A stretch of DNA of 64,000 nucleotides from Brevibacterium sp. RIT 803 (GCF_016892625.1 NZ_JAFEMW010000003.1:496001-560000); one strand, 5' to 3'. Counted from the stretch's first letter, positions 51,485 through 59,850 are shown. Translations and numbers: made by a program. The notes: generated by a model from the letters alone, not told the origin.

Positions 51485-52966
51485 TCAGCGTCGGGCTCGC
51501 CTCCTCGCCGACATCGCCAGCACCCCGTCAACGATGAGGAACCCAAGCAGGCTGACCCCCACCATCGGCAGGAATACCCCAATCGCCACGGCAACGAGCG
51601 CCACTGCAGCCACCGACCACCAGGGTGCGTAAGCCAACGCACCACGGACAGGTGTGACCCCGAAGTTCCGACTTGGATCATGCTTGGGTCGGCGCTGCCA
51701 CCACAACACATAGCCCCACACGACCATGGACGCGATTGCGATTGCGAGGACGACGAGGACGATCTGGTTGGCCAGGCCGAACATCGTTCCCATGTGCATG
51801 TCGATGCCCCATCGTGCGAGCTTCGAGGCAAACCCGTAGTCGGAGAAGTCGACACGATCGGTGACCTCCATGGTGTCGACGTCGATGGCCACGGCATCGA
51901 CCTCGGTGGGGAAGCTGCGTTGGATCTCTTGGACGACCCACGCGGACTCAGCATCGGCCGGCGGCAGGATTTCGACGAGTCCGGTGTTGACGTTGATATT
52001 GCGGGCCATGGCCAGCGTCATGTCGAAATCGGCCGGGTCGATTCCGCCAGTATCGGCCGCATCAGTTTGTCCTTTGTGAGCGCCGTCCTCGTGGCCGGCA
52101 TTGCCCTCGTGACCGGTGTGGCCAGAGTGGCTTCCAGCGTCCGACTCCCCCGTTGCCGAGTCTCGACCGAGATCCGTCGAGACCGCCGGCGTCGACCAGT
52201 CCAGCGCCGCCCGCAGCTTCGTCACATTGTCTCCGCCCAGCTGGGACCAGGTGATCCCGGTCGCGGACAGGAACAGCATCCCGACCGCCGCCCACACTCC
52301 GACAGAGGCGTGCCAGGAGAAGGTGCGGCGAAGTCCCTTGTGCTTCATGGTCGGCCGCAGCATCGCTGAAGCATTCCGAGCCCTGCGGGCGCGCATCACC
52401 CACAGGCACAATCCCGCGACTGCGATGATGCCCAGCCAAGACGCGGCGAGTTCACTGTAGTACCGCCCGAAATCGCCGAGGTGAAGGCTGCGGTGCAGCT
52501 GATCGACCCAGGTTCTCAAGGGCAGGGATCCCGAGGTCCCGTACACGGTCAGGTCCCCCGTCACCTCGGCGGTGGTGGGATCGACGAAGATCGCCCGGGA
52601 TTCGCTTTCGTCCAGGTTCGGGTCCTCGAACATCACCCGGGTCGTGGTTCCAGGTTCCGGTGCCGGACGCACGGCGCTGATGATCTCGCCTCCCCCGGTG
52701 TAGGTTGTCGCGGACGCGACCTGGTCGGCCAGCGGCAGGGCGGGGCCTGTCTCCTGAGAGGTCAGCTCATCTGCATAGACGACCTTTTCGATCTGCGGGC
52801 TGATCGCATACAGGGCGCCGCTGAGCGCCGCGATGAGGATGAAGGGACCGACGAAGATTCCGGCATAGAAGTGAAGGCGGCGCAAGAGCTGACCGAGCCA
52901 GCCTCGGGCATATGGTCGAGGATCGTTCGGCCTGTTTTCAGGCAGGGATGTCAGAGAGGTGGTCAT
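51485..52966 (-). CDS. PepSY-associated membrane protein with a His-rich loop
   Basis: 493 residues. PepSY-TM architecture: first helix LRRLHFYAGIFVGPFILIAALSGALYAI, then a PepSY-like extracytoplasmic segment, RTWVDQLHRSLHLGDFGRYYSELAASWLGIIAVAGL, and further helices near residues 230 and 400-470. Between helices lies a histidine-rich extracytoplasmic stretch (HSGHTGHEGNAGHEDGAHKG), suggesting metal binding. Relatives are linked to siderophore-iron reduction or copper handling. A His/Met-rich membrane protein is encoded just upstream on the same strand, 100 bases away. Confidence 0.85.
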   Translation of the reverse strand: MTTSLTSLPENRPNDPRPYARGWLGQLLRRLHFYAGIFVGPFILIAALSGALYAISPQIEKVVYADELTSQETGPALPLADQVASATTYTGGGEIISAVRPAPEPGTTTRVMFEDPNLDESESRAIFVDPTTAEVTGDLTVYGTSGSLPLRTWVDQLHRSLHLGDFGRYYSELAASWLGIIAVAGLCLWVMRARRARNASAMLRPTMKHKGLRRTFSWHASVGVWAAVGMLFLSATGITWSQLGGDNVTKLRAALDWSTPAVSTDLGRDSATGESDAGSHSGHTGHEGNAGHEDGAHKGQTDAADTGGIDPADFDMTLAMARNINVNTGLVEILPPADAESAWVVQEIQRSFPTEVDAVAIDVDTMEVTDRVDFSDYGFASKLARWGIDMHMGTMFGLANQIVLVVLAIAIASMVVWGYVLWWQRRPKHDPSRNFGVTPVRGALAYAPWWSVAAVALVAVAIGVFLPMVGVSLLGFLIVDGVLAMSARRRARR

Positions 52967-53066
52967 GGTGAAGCTTTCTGTGAAGAGCGCTCTGCCGCCG
53001 TGAAATTCGGTCAGGCGAGCGCGCGCCGGCGAATTTCCGCCGACGCTGAGGTCAGTGATGAAGGGG

Positions 53067-53786
53067 TCAGAAAGCTTCCACGGGTGGACCTCGAGTGAGG
53101 ACAGGAGAGCGCAGAACGCCGAGGTGGCGAGGCAGGATTCGGGAGACGCCGAGGTGGGGCCTCGGTCCGTTCGGAACCGGCATCGGCCGCACCGCAGTGG
53201 GCAGAAGCGCGTGGATCACGAGCCGGACGAAGCTGGCGATCTTCGCCGGCAGCGTCTCCGACCAATAGATCATGGCGATCGTGAGGACAGCTGCGAGGAG
53301 GTGGGCCGAAAGCATGGCCGGTGACGTATGCGCATGTATGCCGCCCTCCGTCGCACTCATGGTGCCGGACATTCCTGACAACGATCCCTGCCCTGGACCG
53401 GACAGGGATCCGATCATGGTCGCCGAATCCGAATGGTGCATCGCATGTCGCTCAAGTGCGTTCGCCGGAGTCGGGCTTCCTGTCCTCGGAGTGAAGACGG
53501 AGAAGAGAAGGTGGAACAGCGACTGGCTGGCCAGCACAGACAAGGACAGCCGAAGCAACGACAACCTGCGACCCGCAAGGAGGACGCAGACCAGCATCGA
53601 CAGCGCCAAGGGGACCACGATACCCATGGCGGAAGGCAGCGCGCCACCGCCGATCATGTGAGAGGCCAGCGCCACAAACGTGGCGAAGACAGCGGCCGCG
53701 GTCCCCCGCAGTCCGCGCTGGTACCTCAGTCCGCGCTGGCGCTGCGGCGCATGCGGGTCCTCCGGCTCCGAGCTCACAGGGAACAT
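53067..53786 (-). CDS. His/Met-rich membrane protein of unknown function
   Basis: 239 residues from ATG 53786. Three or four membrane helices (AAAVFATFVALASHMIGGG, GIVVPLALSMLVCVLLAG, LSLSVLASQSLFHLLFSVF, AHLLAAVLTIAMIYW) with an outside loop rich in His, Met and Ser (HAMHHSDSATMIGSLSG, MSGTMSATEGGIHAHTS). Such loops bind copper or other soft metals in known proteins. The next gene on this strand is the His-rich PepSY protein, so the two may form a metal-handling unit. No family was recognised. Confidence 0.7.
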   Translation of the reverse strand: MFPVSSEPEDPHAPQRQRGLRYQRGLRGTAAAVFATFVALASHMIGGGALPSAMGIVVPLALSMLVCVLLAGRRLSLLRLSLSVLASQSLFHLLFSVFTPRTGSPTPANALERHAMHHSDSATMIGSLSGPGQGSLSGMSGTMSATEGGIHAHTSPAMLSAHLLAAVLTIAMIYWSETLPAKIASFVRLVIHALLPTAVRPMPVPNGPRPHLGVSRILPRHLGVLRSPVLTRGPPVEAF

Positions 53787-53835
53787 TCTCACACAATCGG
53801 CGAGCCCACCTCGACGGCGGCGAACTCGCGGGACA

Positions 53836-54783
53836 TCACCTGAACGCCGGCTCGTTGGCCTCCAGTCGGGGAACGGCGACTCCGAGGCGGCGGGCGTCGG
53901 CGAGAACATCCCGAGGGTAGTCTGCCTTCGCCTTGTAGTCATTGCGGCCGGTGATCTGCGCCTGGTTCATGATGAAGGTGTACATGTTGTCGCCGGTCAG
54001 CATCTTCTGCACTGCGAAACCGACGACGCTGGAAGGGATGTACCTTGCTGCCGCAGCGCCGAGTCTCGAAGTCCCGCCCTTCGCAGTGAGGACGGGGATC
54101 ATCTCCCGCACGAGGCGCACGACCTCCCGCAGCGCGGAACGCGACTGCACAAGCGCATCGAAGCTTCCCATCCGCAGCCATCCGACCATGATTCCGGCAT
54201 CGAGGATGAAGTGGAACCAGAGCCAGCTGCGGAAGTCCGCGATGTCGGAGATTGAGAACCCGGCTCTGGTGAGAAGGTCACGGACGACGCGGTGCCGGTC
54301 AGTGCGGCTCGACCCGTCGATATCGCCGAGGACGATGCTTCTGACGAATCCGCCGTGCAGAGTGTTGACGTCGTAGCCACCTCCACCAGTTGGAAATCCC
54401 CAAGTGATCTGCTCGCGGGGCAGCCGCGAGACTGCAGCCGCAGGGTCGGCCCAGACGTTGTTGAAGATGAGGATTGTGGCCCCGCCGACCCGAGTGTGGA
54501 GGAAGTCGACCGCGCTGTCCAGCTGGTCGTGATTGACGCTTACGATGATGAGGTCGTAGTCGTGATCCGGTTCGAGGTCCTCTCGCAGTGTGATGGGCCA
54601 ATTCTCGTGAACCGGCTTCCCTTTCCTCGAGGCCCGGCCGTCCCTGATGTCCAGGTCGACCGATGATCCGAAGTCGGCGGCACGTCCGGGGCGGACATAG
54701 AAGTCGACCTCGTTTCCTGCCTTCTCCAGGGCCCATCCGTACAGTGTCGAAATGACTCCGCGGCCGAACATCAGAATCTTCAT
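53836..54783 (-). CDS. Ketopantoate reductase (PanE/ApbA)-like protein
   Basis: 315 residues. NADP-binding motif MKILMFGRGVISTLYGWALEKAG (GxGxxx-type, with R in the second position), IIVSVNHDQLDSAVDFL and a C-terminal helical domain. The N-terminal GRGVI departs from the usual GAGAIG, and the Lys-Asn-Asn-Ser set of true PanE is not evident, so it is better seen as a PanE-fold oxidoreductase of unknown substrate. It is divergent from the TetR regulator, with paired palindromes between them. Confidence 0.8.
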   Translation of the reverse strand: MKILMFGRGVISTLYGWALEKAGNEVDFYVRPGRAADFGSSVDLDIRDGRASRKGKPVHENWPITLREDLEPDHDYDLIIVSVNHDQLDSAVDFLHTRVGGATILIFNNVWADPAAAVSRLPREQITWGFPTGGGGYDVNTLHGGFVRSIVLGDIDGSSRTDRHRVVRDLLTRAGFSISDIADFRSWLWFHFILDAGIMVGWLRMGSFDALVQSRSALREVVRLVREMIPVLTAKGGTSRLGAAAARYIPSSVVGFAVQKMLTGDNMYTFIMNQAQITGRNDYKAKADYPRDVLADARRLGVAVPRLEANEPAFR

Positions 54784-54824
54784 ATCTGCGCCTTTCCTCC
54801 GCGCCGTTCAACGCTCTTCACGTC

Positions 54825-54852
54825 TCCACAATATGTGGAAGATGGTTTCCAC
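54825..54852. promoter_or_regulatory. Overlapping palindromes, probable TetR operator
   Basis: TCCACA-ATA-TGTGGA (54825-54839) overlaps GTGGAA-GATGGT-TTCCAC (54835-54852). Both use the same TGGAA half-site, giving three half-sites in the 132-base gap between the divergent PanE-like and TetR genes. This is a typical place and size for a TetR-family operator that controls both genes. Confidence 0.6.
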
Positions 54853-54915
54853 TTACGTCTAGACTAAGCAGTGATCCCATCGACGCATTCCGTTTTCACG
54901 GAAGTGAGAGAAGAA

Positions 54916-55626
54916 ATGGCCGAGACGACTCAGTTCGATGCGCAGCAAGCGCCAAACGATTCAGACGGTGCTGTTTCAGACGGGCATGACTCCGTCCGCC
55001 CGAAGCTGCGTGCGGATGCCGCGGACAACAGGGCGCGCATCCTCGCAGCGGCACGCGAGATCATCGCCGAAAGAGGCATTGAGGTGCCCATGACCGCGAT
55101 CGCCCGCCGGGCCGGCGTAGGTGCTGCAACGCTCTTCCGCCGCTTCCCTGACCGCCGATCACTCATCGCCGAGGTCTTCGCCACACAGCTGACACATTGC
55201 GAATCAGTCCTCGAAGAAGCCGCTGCAGACCCGGACCCCTGGCATGGCTTCTGCACGTTCGTCGAGGATCTCGGCCGGATGCAGATCGAGGACCGCGGGT
55301 TCACCGAGGCGTTTCTCTCAGCGTTCTCCGAGGACGCGGGGATCGATGAGAAGCGCCTGCGTGCGGAAGCCGTCTTCGCAGACCTGGTCGAACGTGCGCA
55401 GAAATCAGGCGGGCTCCGACCCGACTTCAACCCCAGCGACCTCTTGCTGATCTTCCTGGCCAACGGCGGCATCAGCGAGGCCCCGCCCGAGCATGCTCAC
55501 GACCTCTCCCGACGGCTCATCGCCTATCTGCTCCAGAGTTTCGAGGCGAATGGTCGGCCAGCCGGACGATCACTTCCCAGACCAAGCCGTATGAGGGTCG
55601 GCGAAGTCTTCGCCGCGCCCCAGTGA
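54916..55626 (+). CDS. TetR-family transcriptional regulator
   Basis: 236 residues from ATG 54916. After a hydrophilic N-terminal extension of about 35 residues comes the TetR helix-turn-helix: RADAADNRARILAAAREIIAERGIEVPMTAIARRAGVGAATLFRRFPDRRSLIAEVF. The C-terminal ligand domain includes EAFLSAFSEDAGIDEKRLRAEAVFADLVERAQKSGGLRPDFNPSDLLLIF. It faces the PanE-like reductase gene, which is the likely target. Confidence 0.92.
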   Translation: MAETTQFDAQQAPNDSDGAVSDGHDSVRPKLRADAADNRARILAAAREIIAERGIEVPMTAIARRAGVGAATLFRRFPDRRSLIAEVFATQLTHCESVLEEAAADPDPWHGFCTFVEDLGRMQIEDRGFTEAFLSAFSEDAGIDEKRLRAEAVFADLVERAQKSGGLRPDFNPSDLLLIFLANGGISEAPPEHAHDLSRRLIAYLLQSFEANGRPAGRSLPRPSRMRVGEVFAAPQ

Positions 55627-55664
55627 GCGTTCAACCTCGGTGACCGATCAGCGCAGGTAAGTGC

Positions 55665-56516
55665 TCACATCTCTTCGTGGGTCAGCGGGTCACGGTTCTT
55701 CATCCGACCGCGCTCTAGGCCGGAGATGGCGGCCACCTCGGCGGCGGTGAGAGAGAAGCCGAAGATATCGGCGTTGAGTCTCTGCCTGTCAGGGTTGGCC
55801 GACTTGGGGATCGGCAGGCTGCCGACCTCGAGGTGCCAGCGCAGAACCACCTGAGCCGGCTCGACCCCATGAGCCTGAGCCGCCTCGGCGATGGGAGCCT
55901 CGTCGAACAGGCCCTGATCGCGGTACAGCGGTGACCAGGATTCTGTTTGGACGCCGATGGATTTGTGGAAGCTGATGAGCTCGGTCTGCGGGAAGTAGGG
56001 GTGGAGCTCGATCTGGTTGACCGCCGGGGTCACCCCGGTCTCCGCGATGAGCTGTTCGAGCATGGGCTCGGTGAAATTCGAGACGCCGATCGAGGTCACC
56101 AGGCCGCGTTCGCGCAGCTCGATGAGGCCGCGCCAGGTCTCGACGTACTTGCCTACGCTGGGGTTTGGCCAGTGGATGAGATGAAGGTCGAGGCGCTCGA
56201 GTTCGAGCCTGGCCAGAGATTCCTCGGTGCTGGCGATCGATTCGTCGAAGCCGTGGTGACGGCCCGGAACCTTGCTCGTGATGAAGAGCTCGTCCCGACC
56301 GACCGTGGAATCGATGACGGCGCGACCGACTTCGCGCTCATTCTCGTAGTTGACCGCAGTATCGAGGAGCCGGTACCCGTTGTCGATGCCAGCGATGATC
56401 GCGCCGATGCCCTCGGAGTCGCGCATGGCATATGTGCCGAGGCCGATCTGGGGGATGGTCGTCCCGTCGTTGAGTTCAAGGGTCGGAATCGCTGAGCTGT
56501 GCTCTGAAGTGGACAT
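55665..56516 (-). CDS. Aldo/keto reductase, 2,5-diketo-gluconate reductase type
   Basis: 283 residues, the usual length for the AKR5 group. Catalytic residues: D and Y in LLDTAVNYENEREVGRAV, K in LFITSKVPG, H in LHLIHWPNPSVGKY; NADPH-phosphate motif LPIPKSANPDRQRLNADIFGF. It reduces aldehydes or ketosugars with NADPH; the natural substrate is unknown. Monocistronic and convergent with the TetR gene. Confidence 0.93.
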   Translation of the reverse strand: MSTSEHSSAIPTLELNDGTTIPQIGLGTYAMRDSEGIGAIIAGIDNGYRLLDTAVNYENEREVGRAVIDSTVGRDELFITSKVPGRHHGFDESIASTEESLARLELERLDLHLIHWPNPSVGKYVETWRGLIELRERGLVTSIGVSNFTEPMLEQLIAETGVTPAVNQIELHPYFPQTELISFHKSIGVQTESWSPLYRDQGLFDEAPIAEAAQAHGVEPAQVVLRWHLEVGSLPIPKSANPDRQRLNADIFGFSLTAAEVAAISGLERGRMKNRDPLTHEEM

Positions 56517-56597
56517 GCCCCAACCCTATGACCGCCGAGGTGGTTCGTGCCAGAGGTCACGCGGCAGCGGGGTCTCGGTGTGCCGAACTCCTTGAGC

Positions 56598-57548
56598 TCA
56601 GACGACCGCGCCCCTGGGCGTCTTCCCGTCGAGGACGTCGATGACGGCCTGAGCTGCCGCGACCCCGGCGCGTTCCCGGGCTTCGAGCGTCTGTCCGGCG
56701 AGGTGCGAGGTGATGACGACGTTGCTCATCATTCGCAGCGGATTGGTCTTCGCGATAGGTTCACACTGCAGAACGTCGAGCCCTGCACCGGCGATCTCCC
56801 CTGCTTTGAGCGCGGCGACCAGCGCCTCTTCATCGACGAGTGACCCGCGGGCCGTGTTGATGAGGATCGCAGAGTCCTTCATCGTTGTGAACGTTGCGGC
56901 GCCGATGATCGGATCACCCTTACCCGCCCGGCTGTGAAGAGACAGGTAGTCGGCAGCCCCGATCGTCGTGTCGACATCGGCGAACTCGATTCCCGCCGAT
57001 ACGTCGGCGCCTGCGTCGGGATGCGCCGTGGAGACGAGGACACGCATTCCCAGCGCGACACCGAGCGCGGCGATCGCCCGTCCGCTGGGACCGTAGCCGA
57101 TGATGCCGAGCGTTTTGCTCCGCAGCTCGGTTCCCGCCGCGCGGGGCCATCCGCCATCGGCCACGCCGGGCAGCACGGTGTTGAGCCGGCGGGCACAGGC
57201 AAGCATGAGGGCGAGCGCCATCTCGGCCACGGCGTGGTGGTTGACCTCTGGAGTGTTGCACACACGGATTCCGAGCTCAACGGCTGCATCGGTGTCGACG
57301 TTGTCGTAGCCGACACCGGCACGGGCGAGGACTTTCAGCGCTGGTGCGGATGCGAGCATGTCGCGGGTGATCGGTTCACTCGCAGCAATTGCACCGACTG
57401 CTGACTGGAACAGGTCCAGCTTCTCTTCATCCGTGCGATGCCCACCCGCCGGCGAATAGACCGGTTCGAGACCGCGCTCCCGCAGCATCGCGTCGACGGT
57501 GTCGCCTGGGCGGAGATAGTCGGAGGTGATGACGATGCGATTGCTCAT
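56598..57548 (-). CDS. D-2-hydroxyacid dehydrogenase (phosphoglycerate-dehydrogenase-like)
   Basis: 316 residues. NAD-binding motif LGIIGYGPSGRAIAALGVALGMRVLV and the catalytic trio: R in ILINTARGSLVDEEALVAAL, E in LDVLQCEPIAKTNPL and H in VVITSHLAGQT. It lacks the ACT domain of biosynthetic SerA and is short, so it probably acts on another 2-hydroxy acid such as glyoxylate/hydroxypyruvate or a sugar acid. The start at 57548 is 14 bases from the YjbR gene stop on the same strand, suggesting one transcript. Confidence 0.88.
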   Translation of the reverse strand: MSNRIVITSDYLRPGDTVDAMLRERGLEPVYSPAGGHRTDEEKLDLFQSAVGAIAASEPITRDMLASAPALKVLARAGVGYDNVDTDAAVELGIRVCNTPEVNHHAVAEMALALMLACARRLNTVLPGVADGGWPRAAGTELRSKTLGIIGYGPSGRAIAALGVALGMRVLVSTAHPDAGADVSAGIEFADVDTTIGAADYLSLHSRAGKGDPIIGAATFTTMKDSAILINTARGSLVDEEALVAALKAGEIAGAGLDVLQCEPIAKTNPLRMMSNVVITSHLAGQTLEARERAGVAAAQAVIDVLDGKTPRGAVV

Positions 57549-57562
57549 GTGTTCGAGGATAG

Positions 57563-57973
57563 CTACGTCTGCGAAGGCGGCGCCTCCGAAGCCAACTGGC
57601 GGACCAGACCTGCCGGAGCGGTATTCCGATAGGAACCGGTAAGCAGCTCATGGACGTCATCGTTGTCGAGCGCCTGGAGCTCGAGACCGATCCACCCCGT
57701 GGGACCCAGATACATGGGAACGAAGGCGTCCGGTCGCTCCATCAGCACCTCGGCGTCCATCGGATCAGGCAGGATGAGCAGCGCCTGCGGATGCTGTTCC
57801 ATGCCACCCGTGACGAGCTTCCGTGTGCCCCCGAAATGAGCGAAGATCTTCTTCGTGAAGAACGCGGGTCGCCCATGCGAGACCTTCTCCTGCACCTCAG
57901 GAAGGCTCAAAGCGATCTCTCGAAGGCGCGCCAGCTGAGGGTCGTCATCATCGAACATCTGTGGATGCGCCAT
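57563..57973 (-). CDS. MmcQ/YjbR family protein
   Basis: 136 residues matching the YjbR/MmcQ double-wing fold: LREIALSLPEVQEKVSHGRPAFFTKKIFAHFGG, then LLILPDPMDAEVLMERPDAFVPMYLGPTGWIGLEL. Members are small proteins of unknown role, structurally like DNA-binding wings. It is upstream of the hydroxyacid dehydrogenase gene on the same strand. Confidence 0.88.
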   Translation of the reverse strand: MAHPQMFDDDDPQLARLREIALSLPEVQEKVSHGRPAFFTKKIFAHFGGTRKLVTGGMEQHPQALLILPDPMDAEVLMERPDAFVPMYLGPTGWIGLELQALDNDDVHELLTGSYRNTAPAGLVRQLASEAPPSQT

Positions 57974-58043
57974 GAATTCACACTACGTCGCGTCACCAAA
58001 GATGGCTAGGGCGACCAACCACCGTCGAGATACAGATGTTGTG

Positions 58044-58094
58044 TCGAGACCCGGGTGTGGGCACGTGTCTTTCGACGTAGCACCCGTGTCTCGA
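58044..58094. repeat. Long imperfect inverted repeat next to the ATPase remnant
   Basis: TCGAGACCCGGGTG (58044-58057) matches the complement of CACCCGTGTCTCGA (58081-58094) in 13 of 14 positions, with 23 bases between. GTCGAGA also occurs as a direct repeat at 58024. It lies four bases from where the ATPase pseudogene stops, so it may be a hairpin terminator or mark the edge of a deletion or element. Confidence 0.6.
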
Positions 58095-58097
58095 TGC

Positions 58098-58611
58098 TTA
58101 CGCCCCTAACTGTGACCGGTGCACCTCGTCCAGAGTCAGCAACAGACCCGTTCCATGCTCATCAAGGATCTCGAGAGTGCGCATGAGCTGGTGCTGGAAG
58201 TCCGGTGTCACCGGTGCTATGTTCTCCGTTTCGGTATTGACACTGCCACCAAATCCCAATGCCGAGAAACTGCCACATTTAACGCGCGTCTACCTCGTGT
58301 TAACGGTGTCCATCTTCAGCAGAGCCTCTGGCAGTCGAGCAGTCGTTAATCGATCAACAAAGCCCGGTGTGGCCTGAGCGCCGACCGTCAACCACTGCCG
58401 AGAATCCGCAACCTCACGGAAGACTCACAGCATGACCGACTTCCCCACACCACGAGTCCCGGTCACCAGGGTTGCTCTCTCTCCCCCCGCCCCGCACCAG
58501 GTCCACTATCAAGGGCACAGGCAAAACCAGTGATCAGGTTCTGCCGATCCGCCAGCAACGGTGGGATCGCGCCGAACGTTGGAGTGAACGGTGACTACTT
58601 GGCAGACTCAT
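58098..58611 (-). pseudogene. Decayed P-loop ATPase (actinobacterial AAA family), truncated
   Basis: Reading leftward from an ATG at 58611: SPFTPTFGAIPPLLADRQNL and FACALDSGPGAGRGE, then a two-base shift in a GAGAGAGA run, then ATLVTGTRGVGKSVML (Walker A), a TGA, VADSRQWLTVGAQATPGFVD, a TAG, and PDFQHQLMRTLEILDEHGTG followed by LLLTLDEVHR (Walker B), stopping at TAA 58098. This order is that of a family of actinobacterial ATPases found singly in genomes, normally about 400 residues; the C-terminal half is missing. With a frameshift, two in-frame stops and truncation it is certainly dead. Confidence 0.75.
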
Positions 58612-58678
58612 CAGGAACCGAAGGAATCTCGAACGGCAGACTCCTCAGTAACCACTTTCCCAAAACTCGCAAAGACTA

Positions 58679-58713
58679 TTTATAGAAGTTTATAGAGTTT
58701 ATAGTTTTTATAG
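58679..58713. repeat. Four TTTATAG direct repeats in an AT-rich patch
   Basis: TTTATAG occurs at 58679, 58689, 58698 and 58707, that is, at 9-10-base steps, close to one turn of the helix. The patch from 58676 to 58716 is almost all A/T, in sharp contrast to its surroundings. It lies between the ATPase remnant and the end of the Fic gene. It could be a binding array or an easily melted region, or remain from a mobile element. Confidence 0.7.
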
Positions 58714-58758
58714 AATCCTGTTCCGTTCCATTTTCCAGTCAACGCTCCCACTACGCTT

Positions 58759-59604
58759 CTAACGTTCAAGACCTTGACCTGTTGAGCGTTGCTGTGGTGG
58801 TCGGTAGTGTGATGCCCCCGCGTCCGGTGGCATATGACCATGCCTCCGATGAATCCCGTCAACATGGTTTTTAAAGGCCTGCTCGATCGCCGCAGCCGCT
58901 TGCGAGTCCGCAACCCTCAGCATCTCTAGTCGAGCGCCACGACCGTCACCGTCGGCTCCGGAGCCCAGTTCAGCCCGGCCTACAGTGATCCGGTTAAACA
59001 CATCACGGAGGTTCTGCGGCTGAGGTTGCCATTGCGTATCCGGTGCCGGCATCGACAGCATCGAAGCGGTGTTCCACTTGCCCGGAGTCACCCTGTCGAA
59101 TTTGAACTGCCACGGCGTTGAATCAGCGAATTAATCGAGAACGACTTTCATGGTCCGACCGTTGCCTTCCCGGAAGGGGTGGGCATAATTCCAGCGTGCT
59201 GTCGCTTCGCACGCGGCGATGATGAATGCTTCGCGATCACCTCCGACTTCTAAGTGCTGCTTGAAGTGGGCCCCTGCCTCAGCAAGTGATGACACTATCT
59301 CGTCATATGGAGCGAATTCGATCCGTCCATCGCTGAGAGGCACCTGCCGGCACTCCCCTGCCCATTCGTAGAATCCATCGAACAGTGCTTGATGGACTGC
59401 CTTGGCGTGGTTAACGTCGAACGTCGCAGGGATCTCTATCGCGCCGGACGCAATGTCGACCAGCTGATCCTCCGCGTGCGAGTATTCTGCCTGCTTCCAT
59501 GCCTCGTAACTCGTGATCTCTGGGATGTTCAACAAAACCCGCTGGTCTTCGTACGGCAAGTACGAGTCCCAGCGGGCTTGCTCCTTAGGAGTGAGCGGAG
59601 GCAT
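58759..59604 (-). pseudogene. Fic-family protein interrupted by one in-frame stop codon
   Basis: Reading from ATG 59604, 157 residues lead through the Fic domain to the active-site motif NYAHPFREGNGRTMKVVLD, then TAA at 59133-59131. The same frame continues without other stops to 58759 and reads as the rest of a Fic protein (FADSTPWQFKFDRVTPGKW, NTASMLSMPAPDTQWQPQPQ, NLRDVFNRITV). The stop replaces what is a Gln in relatives (CAA to TAA is one change). Fic proteins transfer AMP to target proteins. The catalytic His-Phe-x-x-Gly-Asn-x-Arg is complete, so the short product or readthrough might keep activity. It pairs with the antitoxin gene just upstream. Confidence 0.8.
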
Positions 59605-59613
59605 GTGTCAGAG

Positions 59614-59850
59614 TCAGCGGGCCGGCGGCAGTCCCTCGAGGCGGCGATACTCCGCCTTGGACAGATCACCCCGGACACGAGCAGCAAGACGGGCGGTGTG
59701 CTCACGCTCGGGCTCGCGTCCCTCATGCCAGCTTGACGCAACGATCTGAACAACGGTGTGCACCTGGCGCGGCGTCATACTATCGAAGATCTCCGGCCAC
59801 TTCGCCTCGAGATCCAGTGGCTTTGTTGGCGCCTGGGTGGCTACCGTAAT
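59614..59850 (-). CDS. VbhA-like antitoxin of the Fic protein
   Basis: About 78 residues ending nine bases before the Fic start. The reading frame has LDLEAKWPEIFDSMTPRQVH, VVQIVASSWHEGREPEREH and ARVRGDLSKAEYRRLEGLPP, the pattern of small proteins that precede Fic genes in actinobacteria and block Fic through an inhibitory helix. No ATG, GTG or TTG lies between the in-frame TGA upstream and this motif. The best start is ATT at 59850, which has AGGAAGGG eight bases upstream; otherwise ATG 59778 would give a shorter form. A rare start could keep antitoxin low. Repeats at 59933-59967 lie upstream. Confidence 0.65.
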   Translation of the reverse strand: MTVATQAPTKPLDLEAKWPEIFDSMTPRQVHTVVQIVASSWHEGREPEREHTARLAARVRGDLSKAEYRRLEGLPPAR

